Shown: in pieces, positions 27,766 through 36,942 of the stretch
Position numbering within the stretch: position 1 is the first letter of the stretch
How the letters are laid out: the number at the start of each line of letters is the position of its first letter
Source of the DNA: Paenirhodobacter hankyongi
GTDB taxonomy: Bacteria; Pseudomonadota; Alphaproteobacteria; Rhodobacterales; Rhodobacteraceae
Direction: 5' to 3'
DNA: 64,000 bases
Assembly (NCBI RefSeq): GCF_003664585.1
Contig: NZ_RCHI01000007.1
Span: 152,529-216,528 of the forward strand
Made by a program: the position numbers and the translations under genes
Notes under the pieces: model-generated
Databases searched by the model: none
Told to the model about the DNA's origin: nothing
What the model saw: only the letters and a program-made list of their open reading frames with translations

Positions 27766-28534
27766 CAAGATCTTTCATCCCGCCCGCGAGGCGCACGAGA
27801 TCTTCGAGGCCTCGCGCCTGACCGGGGATGCGACGCTCGAGGATCTGGAATCGATCCGCCACAGCACCTCGGTCTATGTCTATCAGGCGCCGGTGCGGAT
27901 CTGGCACTGGGTCAATGCGCTGGCGATCACCGTGCTGTGCGTCACCGGCTATCTGATCGGCCGGCCGCTGCCGACGATGCAGATCGCCGAGGCCTACGAC
28001 CAGTTCGTGATGGGCTATGTCCGCTTTGCCCATTTCGCCGCGGCGATGATCCTGACGGTCGGTTTCTTCGGCCGCATCTACTGGGCCTTTGTCGGAAATT
28101 CCCACGCCCGGCAAATGTTTTACGTGCCGATCTTCAACCCGCGGTTCTGGCGCGAACTGCTGTGGGAGCTGCGCTGGTACATGTTCCTCGAGAAGCACCC
28201 GAAGAAATATGTGGGCCACAACCCGCTCGCGCATGTGGCGATGTTCTGCTTCATGACGCTCGGGCTCACCTTCATGATCGGCACCGGCTGGGCGCTTTAT
28301 GCCGAGGGCGCGGGACAGGGCAGCCTGCCCGACACCGCGATGGGCTGGCTTCTGGGCCTCGTGCAGAACAGCCAGCGGCTGCACACGCTGCACCACCTCG
28401 GCATGTGGGCGATCGTGATCTTCATGATCATCCACATCTATGCCGCGATCCGCGAGGATATCATGTCGCGCCAGTCGATGGTCTCGACGATGATTTCCGG
28501 CCACCGCATGTTCAAGGACGACCGGATCGACTGA
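27758..28534 (+). CDS. hupC: Hydrogenase cytochrome b subunit HupC
   Basis: A 258-aa di-haem cytochrome b that anchors HupSL in the membrane and passes electrons to the quinone pool. Four hydrophobic segments are visible (residues about 45-70, 90-110, 160-185, 210-235). Candidate haem His residues are in VRIWHWVNAL, RFAHFAAA and LHTLHHLGMW. Homologues are also called HyaC or HoxZ. It ends the structural hupSLC group and is followed by a hairpin and a gap of about 310 bases. Confidence 0.94.
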   Translation: MSDKIFHPAREAHEIFEASRLTGDATLEDLESIRHSTSVYVYQAPVRIWHWVNALAITVLCVTGYLIGRPLPTMQIAEAYDQFVMGYVRFAHFAAAMILTVGFFGRIYWAFVGNSHARQMFYVPIFNPRFWRELLWELRWYMFLEKHPKKYVGHNPLAHVAMFCFMTLGLTFMIGTGWALYAEGAGQGSLPDTAMGWLLGLVQNSQRLHTLHHLGMWAIVIFMIIHIYAAIREDIMSRQSMVSTMISGHRMFKDDRID

Positions 28535-28572
28535 ACCGGGATGGGTAACGAGTGATCCGGTCGGCCGGACGG

Positions 28573-28599
28573 ACAGGCGCGGGAGATCCCCGCGCCTGT
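28573..28599 (+). terminator. Hairpin downstream of hupC
   Basis: An 11-bp perfect stem (ACAGGCGCGGG with CCCGCGCCTGT) and a 5-base loop lie 38 bases after the hupC stop, followed only by TTTG. It may be a partial terminator or a stabiliser of hupSLC mRNA, letting the structural genes be made in excess over the maturation genes. Confidence 0.6.
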
Positions 28600-28843
28600 T
28601 TGCATTCAGGGCTGCCATGCGGAAAATGAATTGCCGGATTTCAATGTCAGGTGGTAAGATGCTTTCCGGAATTTCCCTCTCGCCAGGCGGGGTTTCGACC
28701 AGATTTTGATTTTATTTCAAGGCTGTGGCCCAGAATGCCGCGGTCTTGATTTTTTCGGCGGCGCAAAGCGGCGGAAAGATTACTTTCGGAATCAACTTGG
28801 GGCGAAAAGCCTCTTGCCAGCAGACGGTCAAGGGGAGGGACCT
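28600..28843 (+). other. AT-richer gap between hupC and hupD
   Basis: This stretch holds no convincing gene. It is notably AT-richer than its surroundings, with TTTTGATTTTATTTC near 28702-28716 and a second poly-T/A patch near 28746-28760. A secondary promoter for the maturation genes hupD onwards is possible; no good sigma-54 or HupR site was found. Confidence 0.4.
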
Positions 28844-29476
28844 ATGCCAGCTGAACGACCTGAACGGGTGCTTGTCCTCGGCATCGGTAACGTGCTCTGG
28901 GCGGACGAGGGCTTCGGCGTGCGCTGCGTCGAGGAGATGGCCGAGCGCTGCGCGCTGCCTGACCGGGTGCGGCTGCTCGACGGCGGCACGCAGGGGCTTT
29001 ACCTGCTGCCCTTCCTCGAGGAGGCCGACGCGCTTCTCGTCTTCGACGCCATCGATTTCGGGCTTCCCCCCGGCACGCTGCGGGTGCTGCGCGACGCGGA
29101 CGTGCCGGCCTTCATGGGCGCGAAGAAGATGTCCCTTCATCAGACCGGGTTCCAGGACGTGCTGGCGACGGCGCAATTCACCGGCGGCTGCCCGGCGCGG
29201 CTGACGCTGATCGGCTGCCAGCCGGTCGAGCTCGAGGATTACGGCGGCGGCCTGCGGCCGGCGGTGGCGGCGCAGATCGGCCCGGCGATCGCCGAGGCGG
29301 TGGCCGAACTGACCCGCTGGGGCGTGCCCGTGGGCGATGGCCGCACCGAGACCGGCGATCTCGCCGATGCCTCGATCCGGCGCGGCGCCTACGAGACCGG
29401 CCGCCCCTCGGCCGAGGCGGCGTGCCGCACCGGCGACGATCGATTCTTCCCCGCGACAGCCAAGGAGACTGCGTGA
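28844..29476 (+). CDS. hupD: Hydrogenase maturation endopeptidase HupD
   Basis: A 210-aa protease of the HyaD/HybD family that cuts the C-terminal tail off HupL after nickel insertion. The nickel-sensing acidic and His residues sit in ADEGFGVR (about residue 20), FDAIDFG (about 67) and [11 protein letters not shown] (about 97). The ATG at 28844 follows AGGGGAGGG. It overlaps hupF (TGATG). Confidence 0.94.
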   Translation: MPAERPERVLVLGIGNVLWADEGFGVRCVEEMAERCALPDRVRLLDGGTQGLYLLPFLEEADALLVFDAIDFGLPPGTLRVLRDADVPAFMGAKKMSLHQTGFQDVLATAQFTGGCPARLTLIGCQPVELEDYGGGLRPAVAAQIGPAIAEAVAELTRWGVPVGDGRTETGDLADASIRRGAYETGRPSAEAACRTGDDRFFPATAKETA

Positions 29477-29796
29477 TGTGTGTGGGCATTCCGGTGCAGC
29501 TGACGGCGGTCGAGGGCATCCGCGGCGAGGCCCTTGAGGACGGGCGGCCGGTCATCGTCGACCTCTCGCTCACCCCCGAGGCGGTGGTGGGGGACTGGGT
29601 CCTCTCCTTCCTCGGCGCCGCGCGGGCGGTGCTGCCTGCCGAGGAGGCGGGGCGGATTCTCGCCGCGCTCGGCGGGCTGCGGGCGCTGATGGCGGGCGAG
29701 GGGCTGGGCGATGCCTTCGCCGATCTCGAGGCGCGCGCGCCGCAATTGCCGCCCCATCTGCAGGCCGCGCTCGACGCCGGCAAGACCAGCGCCTGA
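29476..29796 (+). CDS. hupF: HypC-like chaperone HupF
   Basis: A 106-aa HypC/HupF-family protein that starts MCVGIPVQL; Cys2 is the functional residue in this family, binding HupL and HypD during Fe(CN)2CO transfer. The C-terminal part is longer than in HypC. In Rhizobium HupF is reported to protect the large subunit under oxygen. It differs clearly from HypC (35446-35736) in the same locus. Translation is coupled to hupD by a one-base overlap. Confidence 0.92.
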   Translation: MCVGIPVQLTAVEGIRGEALEDGRPVIVDLSLTPEAVVGDWVLSFLGAARAVLPAEEAGRILAALGGLRALMAGEGLGDAFADLEARAPQLPPHLQAALDAGKTSA

Positions 29797-29806
29797 GGAG
29801 GGCCCG

Positions 29807-30220
29807 ATGCACGATCTCGTTCTTCCCGATGCCGCCCCCTCGGGCGTGATGCACCCGCTCGTGGCGCGGCTGATCGCCGAGCTGGGCTGGCCGCTGCTGG
29901 GCAACCGCTCGGATCTGGCCGAGTTCACCGCGCGGCCCGGCGCGCATTGCCTGCTGGTGCCGGGCGACGCGAAACGCAACCTCGAGACGCCCGATGCCGC
30001 CGTGGTGCTGCCCGAGCTGCGCATGGCCTTCCAGCACGCCTTCGACTGCGCCGTGGTCGGCGACGCGATCGAGGCGCAGCTGCGCGAGGAAACCCGCGCG
30101 CTCCGCACGCCGGCGTTTCTCTTCTACCGCGACGGCGTGTTCCTCGGCGCGATCGAGAAGATCCGCGACTGGGACGATTACATCGCCCGCACCACCCATA
30201 TCCTGACCGCGAAAGGCTGA
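29807..30220 (+). CDS. hupG: Hydrogenase accessory protein HupG (HyaE/HoxO family)
   Basis: A 137-aa protein with a thioredoxin-like fold but no CxxC motif, as in HyaE and HoxO. These proteins bind the Tat signal of the hydrogenase small subunit and delay export until maturation is done. It follows hupF by 10 bases with a GAGGAGGG site and comes 4 bases before hupH. Confidence 0.88.
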   Translation: MHDLVLPDAAPSGVMHPLVARLIAELGWPLLGNRSDLAEFTARPGAHCLLVPGDAKRNLETPDAAVVLPELRMAFQHAFDCAVVGDAIEAQLREETRALRTPAFLFYRDGVFLGAIEKIRDWDDYIARTTHILTAKG

Positions 30221-30224
30221 GCCG

Positions 30225-31052
30225 ATGGTTTCCAACTTCCACCTGCCGCCCGTCGGGTTCGGTCCGGGCTCGCAGCCCGAAGAGGGCGAGGAGCTGCATT
30301 ACATGCAGTTGCCCGACGGCATGCGCACCTATTCGACGCATCTGCCCGAGGTCGAGGATGCCACTGACCTCGGCCCGGCGCTCGCCCTTCTGGCCGAGAT
30401 CGCCGATGCCGCCGAGGTCTGCGCCGCGGGCGGCATGGCAAGGTTCGACCTTGCCCCCCTCGACGCGCCGAACCGGGCGCTGATCGCCGAGACCATGGGG
30501 CAGGGCGAGGTCGCGATGAAGATCCGCGGCATCCCGGCGCTTGCGGTGCAGGAAAGCGTCTTCGCGGGGGTCTGGAGCGTGATCGGCGCCGGCATCGACC
30601 ACATCGAGGTGGGGGCAGTGCCCGCCGCCGCGATCTCGCGCGCCTTCGAGCCCTTCCGCGCCGCGCGCGGCGCCCGCCATCCGCGCCCCGCGGGTGTGGT
30701 GAACGCCCCCGCGCTGATGGCCGAGCTCGAGGACCAGTCGGCGCGGTTCGCGGGCGGGCTGCCGCATGTCATCAACCTGACGCTGCTTCCGCACACCGAG
30801 GAAGACCTTCTCTGGCTTGACGCCGCGCTTGGCGAGGGCGCCGTCACCATCCTGTCGCGCGGCTATGGCAATTGCCGGATCACCGCGACCGGGCTCACGC
30901 ATGTCTGGCGCGTGCAGTTCTTCAACTCGATGGACACGCTCATTCTCGACACTTTCGAGGTGACGGCGATGCCCGAGGTGGCGATGGCCGCGCGCGAGGA
31001 TCTCGAGGACAGCGCCGAGCGCATCCGCGAGGTGCTGGAGGCGATCCGATGA
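30225..31052 (+). CDS. hupH: Hydrogenase accessory protein HupH (HyaF/HoxQ family)
   Basis: A 275-aa protein of the HyaF/HupH family. It contains the conserved segments ELEDQSARFAGGLPHVINL and ILSRGYGNCRITATG near the C-terminus, the latter typical of HoxQ/HupH. The role is in small-subunit maturation together with HupG and HupJ. It overlaps hupJ by 4 bases. Confidence 0.88.
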   Translation: MVSNFHLPPVGFGPGSQPEEGEELHYMQLPDGMRTYSTHLPEVEDATDLGPALALLAEIADAAEVCAAGGMARFDLAPLDAPNRALIAETMGQGEVAMKIRGIPALAVQESVFAGVWSVIGAGIDHIEVGAVPAAAISRAFEPFRAARGARHPRPAGVVNAPALMAELEDQSARFAGGLPHVINLTLLPHTEEDLLWLDAALGEGAVTILSRGYGNCRITATGLTHVWRVQFFNSMDTLILDTFEVTAMPEVAMAAREDLEDSAERIREVLEAIR

Positions 31053-31855
31053 GTGGCTTCGAGGGCTCGTATCTCGGCGCGAACGACCGCATTTCCGAGC
31101 GCGCGGTGATGGAGTGCAAGATCTGCTGGACCCCCTATGACCCGGCCGAGGGCGACGACAGCCGGCAGATCCTGCCCGGCACGCCCTTTGCCGCGCTGCC
31201 CGAGGACTGGCATTGCCCGACCTGCGACGCGCCGAAGGCGCAGTTCATGGTGCGCGAGGACCCGGGCGCGCCGGCGCTGCTCGAGGCGCAGCGGGTGGCG
31301 GCGCAGGCCGAGCGTCTGGCGGCCGATTTCCGCGAGATCTGGAATGCCAAGATGCGTGACGTGCCGCTGGTGAACAAGGCGCTCTCGGTCGAGGCGGTGG
31401 GCTTTGTCGCCCACGAGGGCCGCGCGCTTGGGGTGCTGGTCAGCCCGTGGTTCATGAACCTGATCCTGCTGCCCGCCGAGGGCGAGGACTGGTCGGCGCT
31501 GATCCCCGGCGCGAAGGAGGCGATCGACTTCCCCTCGGGGCGTTACGAGTTCATCCACAACGTGCGCGAGATGGGCGGCGGCTACAAGGCGTGCTCGCTG
31601 TTCTCGCCGATGGGCGATTTCCAGACCCAGATGCAGGCGCGCGACGTCGCCCGGGCGATCATGGTCGAGCTGTTCAAGACCGAGAACCGGGCCGAGACCG
31701 ACCGCGCCGCCGAGATCCGCGCGGGGCGCGAGGCCGAGCTGGCGGCAGCCGAGGCGCCCGAGGCCGAGGACACGGCCGAGGCAGCGGCGCCGACCCGGCG
31801 GCGGCTGATCTCGGCGGGGCTTGCCGAGGACCCGGCGCCCGAGGGGGCCGCATGA
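31049..31855 (+). CDS. hupJ: HupJ, rubredoxin fused to a HoxT-like domain
   Basis: A 268-aa two-domain protein. Residues about 20-65 form a rubredoxin (MECKICWTPYDP then WHCPTCDAPK, two CxxC pairs for one iron). Residues about 90-220 are a HoxT/HupJ domain ([NiFe] hydrogenase assembly chaperone) with FPSGRYEFIH and MGGGYKACSLFSPM. In many bacteria these are two genes (hupI and hupJ); fusion is known in R. capsulatus. The tail after 225 is Ala/Glu-rich and low-complexity. It is thought to help assemble the small subunit clusters in air. Confidence 0.9.
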   Translation: MSGFEGSYLGANDRISERAVMECKICWTPYDPAEGDDSRQILPGTPFAALPEDWHCPTCDAPKAQFMVREDPGAPALLEAQRVAAQAERLAADFREIWNAKMRDVPLVNKALSVEAVGFVAHEGRALGVLVSPWFMNLILLPAEGEDWSALIPGAKEAIDFPSGRYEFIHNVREMGGGYKACSLFSPMGDFQTQMQARDVARAIMVELFKTENRAETDRAAEIRAGREAELAAAEAPEAEDTAEAAAPTRRRLISAGLAEDPAPEGAA

Positions 31856-32736
31856 GCACGGCGCTCGCCATCACCCTGCGCCCGGCGGGCGCGGCGCTTG
31901 CGGTGCAGATCGTGCCGCCCGCGCCGCTGCCGGTCGCGGCGCTGATGCGCGGGCGCCCGGCCGAGGAGGTGGCACAGCTGCTGCCGCGGCTCTTCAACCT
32001 GTGCGGCGCGGCGCAGGGGCTGGCGGCGCGGCTGGCGCTTGGCTTGCCGGCCGATGCCGCCGACACCCGGCGCGAGATCCTGCGCGACCATCTGGCGAAG
32101 CTGTGCCTGAGCGGGCCGCGGCTTCTGGGCCTTGACCCGCGGCCCTTGCCCGCGGGCTGGGCCGAGGGCGGCGCGGGGCTGAGCGTGGCGCTCTGGGGCG
32201 GCGACAAGCCCGCGGATCTGGCGGGCTGGCTCGCCTCGGGGCGCGGCATGGCGCCGCTTCTGGCCGAGATCGCCGCGCGCTTCGCGCCGGGCGAGGCGAC
32301 CGCCGATCTGCCGCCGCTGACCGAGCCGATGGCGCTCACCGCGCAGGAGAACTCGCCCGCCGGCCGGGTCGCCGAAGACCCGCTGATGCGCGCGGCCGAG
32401 GCGGCCTTCGGGCGCGGGCCGCTGTGGCGCGCGCTTGGCCGGCTTGTCGATCTCGATGCCTTCTGCGCCGCGCCGCGCCCGGCGCGGGTGACCGAGGACG
32501 GCACCGCACTGGTCGCCGCGGCGCGCGGCACCTATGCCTTGCGGGCCGAGACCGAGGCGGGGCGGGTGACGGCGCTGTCCCGGGTCACGCCGACCGATCA
32601 TCTGCTGGCCCCGGGCGGGGCGCTCGAACGCGCGCTCGCCACGCTGCCCGCGGCGAAGGCGGGGCTTGCGGCGCTGGTCGTCGATCTTCTCGACCCCTGC
32701 GTGGCGGTCGATCTGCAGGAGCTGAGCGATGCATGA
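31852..32736 (+). CDS. hupK: Hydrogenase accessory protein HupK (HoxV-like)
   Basis: A 294-aa protein resembling a shrunken hydrogenase large subunit: the end [16 protein letters not shown] mimics the DPCxxC motif but has one Cys only, and the N-terminal half has [16 protein letters not shown] in place of RICGVC. In R. eutropha the HoxV homologue acts as a scaffold for the Fe(CN)2CO cofactor before delivery to the large subunit. Translation is coupled to hupJ (ATGA) and overlaps hypA by 8 bases. Confidence 0.9.
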   Translation: MSTALAITLRPAGAALAVQIVPPAPLPVAALMRGRPAEEVAQLLPRLFNLCGAAQGLAARLALGLPADAADTRREILRDHLAKLCLSGPRLLGLDPRPLPAGWAEGGAGLSVALWGGDKPADLAGWLASGRGMAPLLAEIAARFAPGEATADLPPLTEPMALTAQENSPAGRVAEDPLMRAAEAAFGRGPLWRALGRLVDLDAFCAAPRPARVTEDGTALVAAARGTYALRAETEAGRVTALSRVTPTDHLLAPGGALERALATLPAAKAGLAALVVDLLDPCVAVDLQELSDA

Positions 32737-33070
32737 GATGTCGATTGCCGAGGGCATCCGCGACGTGATCGAGGACTCGGCGCGCGCGAACGGGTTTTCG
32801 CGCGTCACCCGGGTGCGGCTGGAGATCGGCCGCTTTGCCGGCGTCGAGACCGAGGCGCTCGATTTCGCCTTCGACGTGGTGATGCGCGGTTCGGTCGCCG
32901 AGGGGGCGACGCTCGAGGTGATTGAACTTCCCGGCAAGGCGCTGTGCTATGACTGCGGGGCGGCGGTGGAGATCCGCCACCGTCTCGATCCCTGCCCGGA
33001 CTGCGGCGGCGGCAAGCTGCTGGTGCAGGGCGGCGAGGAAATGCGGATCAAGGATTTGGAGGTGCTCTGA
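32729..33070 (+). CDS. hypA: Nickel chaperone HypA
   Basis: A 113-aa nickel-insertion protein. MHEMS at the N-terminus provides the Ni ligand His2, and the zinc site is CYDCGA...CPDCGGG (residues 72-75 and 88-91). It works with the GTPase HypB to place nickel in HupL and HupV precursors. It overlaps hupK upstream and hypB by one base (TGATG). Confidence 0.95.
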   Translation: MHEMSIAEGIRDVIEDSARANGFSRVTRVRLEIGRFAGVETEALDFAFDVVMRGSVAEGATLEVIELPGKALCYDCGAAVEIRHRLDPCPDCGGGKLLVQGGEEMRIKDLEVL

Positions 33071-33969
33071 TGTGCACGGTTTGCGGTTGCGGCGGACACA
33101 GCGTGGAGGACGCGTTCCGCGCCCATCTGGAAAAGACCGGGCAGGCGGGGGCACCGCTTGCGGCCAAGCCCGCGGCCCATCCCGCGCCGCTGCAAAGCGT
33201 GGCGATCCCGGCCCTTGGCGGGGCGCTGCATGACCACGGCCATGCGCATGCGGGCGGTGATATCCACCTTGGCCACGGCCCCGCCGGCACTGAGGTTCCT
33301 GGCATGAGCCAGGAGCGGCTGATCGAGATCGAGACCGACATCCTGTCGAAGAACGACGCCTTCGCCGCGCGCAACCGCGCCGCGATCACCGCCCGCCATG
33401 CCTTCGCGACGAACCTCGTCTCCTCGCCCGGCTCGGGCAAGACCACGCTTCTGTGCCGCACCATCGAGATGTTGGGCGAGGTGCCGCTCGCGGTGATCGA
33501 GGGCGACCAGCAGACCACGAACGACGCCGACCGCATCCGCGCCACCGGCGCCCCGGCGATCCAGGTGAACACCGGCAAGGGCTGTCACCTCGACGGCCGG
33601 ATGGTCGAGGCGGCGCTTGCGCGTCTTGGCCTGCCCGAGGGCGCGTTTCTCTTCATCGAGAATGTCGGCAACCTCGTCTGCCCGGCGGCCTTTGACCTCG
33701 GCGAGGACGCCAAGGTTGCCATCCTCAGCGTCACCGAGGGCGAGGACAAGCCGCTGAAATACCCCGACATGTTCGCCGCGGCGGGGCTGGCGATCCTGAA
33801 CAAGGTCGACCTTGCGCCCTATTGCGACGTCGATCTCGACCTCTACGAGGCGAATGTGAAGCGGGTGAACCCGGCGATCGAGGTGCTGCGCGTCTCGGCC
33901 CGCACCGGCGAGGGGATGCAGGCCTGGCTTGACTGGCTGCGCGCGGGCCTTGCGCGAAAGGGCGCGTGA
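33070..33969 (+). CDS. hypB: Nickel-inserting GTPase HypB
   Basis: A 299-aa SIMIBI-class GTPase. The N-terminal CTVCGCGG is the high-affinity nickel motif; residues 52-75 form a short His-rich stretch ([19 protein letters not shown]). The G domain has the P-loop [10 protein letters not shown] near residue 118, [18 protein letters not shown] and NKVDL. The His tract is short compared with HypB proteins described as nickel stores, so its storage role here is probably modest. It overlaps hupR by one base. Confidence 0.95.
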   Translation: MCTVCGCGGHSVEDAFRAHLEKTGQAGAPLAAKPAAHPAPLQSVAIPALGGALHDHGHAHAGGDIHLGHGPAGTEVPGMSQERLIEIETDILSKNDAFAARNRAAITARHAFATNLVSSPGSGKTTLLCRTIEMLGEVPLAVIEGDQQTTNDADRIRATGAPAIQVNTGKGCHLDGRMVEAALARLGLPEGAFLFIENVGNLVCPAAFDLGEDAKVAILSVTEGEDKPLKYPDMFAAAGLAILNKVDLAPYCDVDLDLYEANVKRVNPAIEVLRVSARTGEGMQAWLDWLRAGLARKGA

Positions 33970-35444
33970 TGGCGGCCTCCACCCCGGCGATCCTGCTTGT
34001 CGATGACGAGCCGCACTCGGCCCTCGCCATGAAGATGGCGCTCGAGGACGAGTTCGAGATTCTCACCGCGCCCTCGGCCGAAGAGGCGATCGCGGTGCTC
34101 GAGGATCAGTGGGTGCAGGTGATCTTCTGCGACCAGCGCATGCCCGGCCGCTCGGGCGTCGAGTTCCTCACCGAGGTGCGCGAGCGCTGGCCCGAGACTG
34201 TGCGCATCGTCATCACCGGCTATACCGACAGCAACTCGATGGTGGCGGCGATCAACGAGGCCGGGGTGCATCAGTTCATCGCCAAGCCCTGGCATCCCGA
34301 ACAGCTTCTGGCGGCGGCGCGCAACGCGGCGAAGATGTTCGCGCTGGCGCGTGAGAACGAGCGGCTGTCGCTCGAGATGCGCTTTTTGAACACCACGACC
34401 GAGACCCGGGTCGAGAAGCGCCGCCGCGCGCTGCGCGAGGGCATGGGGTTCGAGACCATCCTGCGCAGCCCGAATTCCGCGATGAACACGGCGGTGAAGC
34501 TGGCGCGGCAATATGCGACCTTCGATGTCCCGGTGCTGCTGACCGGCGAGCCGGGCACCGGCAAGGGGCAGATGGCGCGGGCGATGCACTATGGCTCGCT
34601 GCGCTCGGACAAGCCGTTCTATGAACTTTCGATCGCCGGCATGCCCGAGGAGCTCGCGATGATCGAGCTGTTCGGGGCGAAGCGCGGCGTGCTGCCGGGC
34701 GGCATGGCGCGGATCGGGCTGGCGCAGAAGGCCGACCGCGGCACGCTCTATCTTGCGGGGCTCGAGGCGGCGAGCCCGGCGCTGCAGCTCGCGCTGCTGC
34801 GGATGCTGGCCGAGGGCACGATCACCCCGGTCGGCGGGCAGGAAAGCGTCAGCACCAACCTGCGGCTGATCGCGGGGGCGGCCTGCGACCTGCGCAGCGC
34901 GGTCGCCGAGGGCCGCTTTCGCGCCGATCTTTACTATGCCATCGCGCTTGGCGAGATCGCGCTTTTGCCGCTGCGCGCGCGGCGCGGCGATGTCGCGATG
35001 CTCGCGCAGGCGATCCTGTCGGAGGCCGCCGGGGCGCATGGCAAGCCGATCCTCGGCTTCGAGGCGGCGGCGCTGGAGTTCCTGGAGAACTACGACTGGC
35101 CCGGCAATCTGCGCGAGCTGACGAACGAGATCACCCGGATGCTGATCTTCGCGCAGGAAAATGTGCTGGGCGCCGAGCTGATCTCGCGCCATATCCTGCA
35201 GGCGGCGCCCTCGGACGAGGGGGCGGACCGGGCCGCGGAAGAGGTGATGACCGCCGAGGGCTCGCTGAAGGACCGCATCGAGCTGATCGAGATGCGGATC
35301 CTGCGCGAGACCCTGACGCGGCAGCGCTGGAACAAGAGCCGGGCGGCGGCCGAGCTTGGGCTGTCGCGGGTCGGGTTGCGGGCGAAACTGGACCGTTACG
35401 GGATCACCGATCCCTCGGCGGCAAGCGAGGAGGAGGAGATCTGA
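33969..35444 (+). CDS. hupR: Response regulator HupR
   Basis: A 491-aa NtrC-like activator of hupSLC. The receiver domain (residues 5-120) has the acceptor Asp in FCDQRMPG (residue 55). The AAA domain (about 150-395) keeps a P-loop-like GEPGTGKGQ, but the GAFTGA loop that contacts sigma-54 is replaced by AKRGVLPGG, as expected for an activator that works with sigma-70 polymerase. A Fis-type helix-turn-helix ([20 protein letters not shown]) ends the protein. R. capsulatus HupR activates in the unphosphorylated state. The ATG at 33969 is used; a GTG one codon earlier is possible. Confidence 0.94.
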   Translation: MAASTPAILLVDDEPHSALAMKMALEDEFEILTAPSAEEAIAVLEDQWVQVIFCDQRMPGRSGVEFLTEVRERWPETVRIVITGYTDSNSMVAAINEAGVHQFIAKPWHPEQLLAAARNAAKMFALARENERLSLEMRFLNTTTETRVEKRRRALREGMGFETILRSPNSAMNTAVKLARQYATFDVPVLLTGEPGTGKGQMARAMHYGSLRSDKPFYELSIAGMPEELAMIELFGAKRGVLPGGMARIGLAQKADRGTLYLAGLEAASPALQLALLRMLAEGTITPVGGQESVSTNLRLIAGAACDLRSAVAEGRFRADLYYAIALGEIALLPLRARRGDVAMLAQAILSEAAGAHGKPILGFEAAALEFLENYDWPGNLRELTNEITRMLIFAQENVLGAELISRHILQAAPSDEGADRAAEEVMTAEGSLKDRIELIEMRILRETLTRQRWNKSRAAAELGLSRVGLRAKLDRYGITDPSAASEEEEI

Positions 35445-35445
35445 G

Positions 35446-35736
35446 ATGTGCCTTGGGATTCCGGGACAGATCGTGGCGATCACCGATGCGGGGCGGCTGA
35501 TGGCGATGGCCGACGTGTCGGGGGTGCGGCGCGAGGTGAACGTGGCCTGCGTGGCCGAGGGGCCGCTCGAGGATCTGCTCGGCCGCTGGGCGCTCATTCA
35601 TGTCGGCTTCGCGATGAGCCTGATCGACGAGGAGGAGGCGGCAAAGACCCTGGCCGCGCTCCACGATCTGGGCGAGGCGCAGGAGGCGCTTGCACAGATG
35701 GCCGAGGGTGACGCGGCGCTGGAGGGACGGGCATGA
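35446..35736 (+). CDS. hypC: Hydrogenase maturation chaperone HypC
   Basis: A 96-aa small chaperone starting MCLGIPGQ, whose Cys2 links to the Fe(CN)2CO unit and to HypD. It shuttles the iron cofactor to the large-subunit precursor. It follows hupR by one base and overlaps hypD by 4. A paralogue, hupF, lies upstream in the same locus. Confidence 0.94.
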   Translation: MCLGIPGQIVAITDAGRLMAMADVSGVRREVNVACVAEGPLEDLLGRWALIHVGFAMSLIDEEEAAKTLAALHDLGEAQEALAQMAEGDAALEGRA

Positions 35737-36869
35737 AATTCGCCTCCGAATTCCGCGACCCGAAGGCCGCGAAGGCGCTGCTGGCCGAGATTGCACAACT
35801 GGCCGACCGGATCGGCGCGACGCGCGAGAAGCCCGTCGCGATCATGGAGATCTGCGGCGGCCACACCCATTCGATCTTCCGCTACGGGCTCGACAAGCTG
35901 GTGCATGAGGGGGTCGAGTTCGTGCATGGCCCGGGCTGTCCGGTCTGTGTTCTGCCGCGCGCGCGCGTCGACGAGTGCATCGAGATCGCCGAGAAGCCCG
36001 GGGTGATCTTCACCACCTTCGGCGATGCGATGCGGGTGCCGGGCTCGAAACGCTCGCTGTTGCAGGCGAAGGCGGCGGGGGCCGATATCCGCATGGTCTA
36101 TTCGCCGCTCGATGCGCTCGAACTTGCCCGCCGCAACCCCGAACGCGAGGTCGTCTTCTTCGGCCTTGGTTTCGAGACGACGACGCCCTCGACCGCGCTG
36201 GCGATCCAGCAGGCGGCACGCGAGGGGCTGGCGAATTTCTCGGTCTTCTGCAACCACATCACCGTGCCCGAGCCGATCAGGGCGCTGCTTGAAGACCCCG
36301 ACATGCGGCTTGATGGGTTCATCGGGCCGGGTCACGTCAGCATGGTGATCGGCATCCACCCTTACGACTTCATCGCGCGCGACTATCACAAGCCGATTGT
36401 GGTCGCGGGGTTCGAGCCCACCGACCTGCTGCAATCGGTGATGATGGTGCTGCGCCAGATCGCCGAGGGGCGGGCCGAGGTCGAGAACCAATATGCCCGC
36501 GTCGTGCCCGAACATGGCAATGCCGTCAGCCTTGCCGCGATCGCCGATGTCTATGAGAAGCGGCCCTCCTTCGAGTGGCGGGGGCTGGGCGAGATCGACG
36601 CCTCGGGGCTGCGCATCCGGCCGGCCTACAGGGCCTTCGACGCCGAGGAGAAATTCGGTGTGGGTTATGCCGGCGTGCGCACCGAGCTTGCCGATCCCGA
36701 GGGCTGCGCCTGCGGGGCGGTGATGACCGGGCGGATGAAGCCGGTGCAGTGCCCGCAATTCGGCCGCGGCTGCACCCCCGAGATGCCCTTGGGCGCGCTG
36801 ATGGTGTCGAGCGAGGGCGCCTGTGCGGCCTATTGGCAATATGGCGGGGCGCGGGCGGCGGCGGAATGA
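35733..36869 (+). CDS. hypD: Fe(CN)2CO assembly protein HypD
   Basis: A 378-aa iron-sulphur scaffold on which the Fe(CN)2CO group is made. The family motifs are intact: ICGGHTHSIFRYGL near residue 37, HGPGCPVCVLP near 66, GFETTTPSTA near 150, and the C-terminal [4Fe-4S] region with CACGAVMTG, CPQFGRGCTPEMPLG. It receives cyanide from HypE and works in complex with HypC. It ends just before a dispersed repeat. Confidence 0.96.
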   Translation: MKFASEFRDPKAAKALLAEIAQLADRIGATREKPVAIMEICGGHTHSIFRYGLDKLVHEGVEFVHGPGCPVCVLPRARVDECIEIAEKPGVIFTTFGDAMRVPGSKRSLLQAKAAGADIRMVYSPLDALELARRNPEREVVFFGLGFETTTPSTALAIQQAAREGLANFSVFCNHITVPEPIRALLEDPDMRLDGFIGPGHVSMVIGIHPYDFIARDYHKPIVVAGFEPTDLLQSVMMVLRQIAEGRAEVENQYARVVPEHGNAVSLAAIADVYEKRPSFEWRGLGEIDASGLRIRPAYRAFDAEEKFGVGYAGVRTELADPEGCACGAVMTGRMKPVQCPQFGRGCTPEMPLGALMVSSEGACAAYWQYGGARAAAE

Positions 36870-36870
36870 G

Positions 36871-36942
36871 TTCGGGGGCGTGACGCCCCCGACCCGCCGG
36901 GGGCGCTGCCCCCGGACCCCGAGGTATTTGGAGCAAGATGAA
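36871..36942 (+). repeat. Dispersed palindromic repeat, copy 2 (subtype B)
   Basis: Two tandem GC hairpins (GGGGGCG-tga-CGCCCCC at 36874-36890 and CCGGGGGC-gct-GCCCCCGG at 36897-36915) are followed by ACCCCGAGGTATTTGGAGCAA and GATGAA. It fills the whole hypD-hypE gap and abuts the hypE start codon. GAGCAAGATGAA leaves only a weak ribosome site for hypE. Confidence 0.82.

Noticed and set aside
28700..28760. Sigma-54 promoter before hupD
   Set aside because: GG and GC pairs exist (TGGCCC, TGCCGC) but the spacing is wrong for -24/-12.
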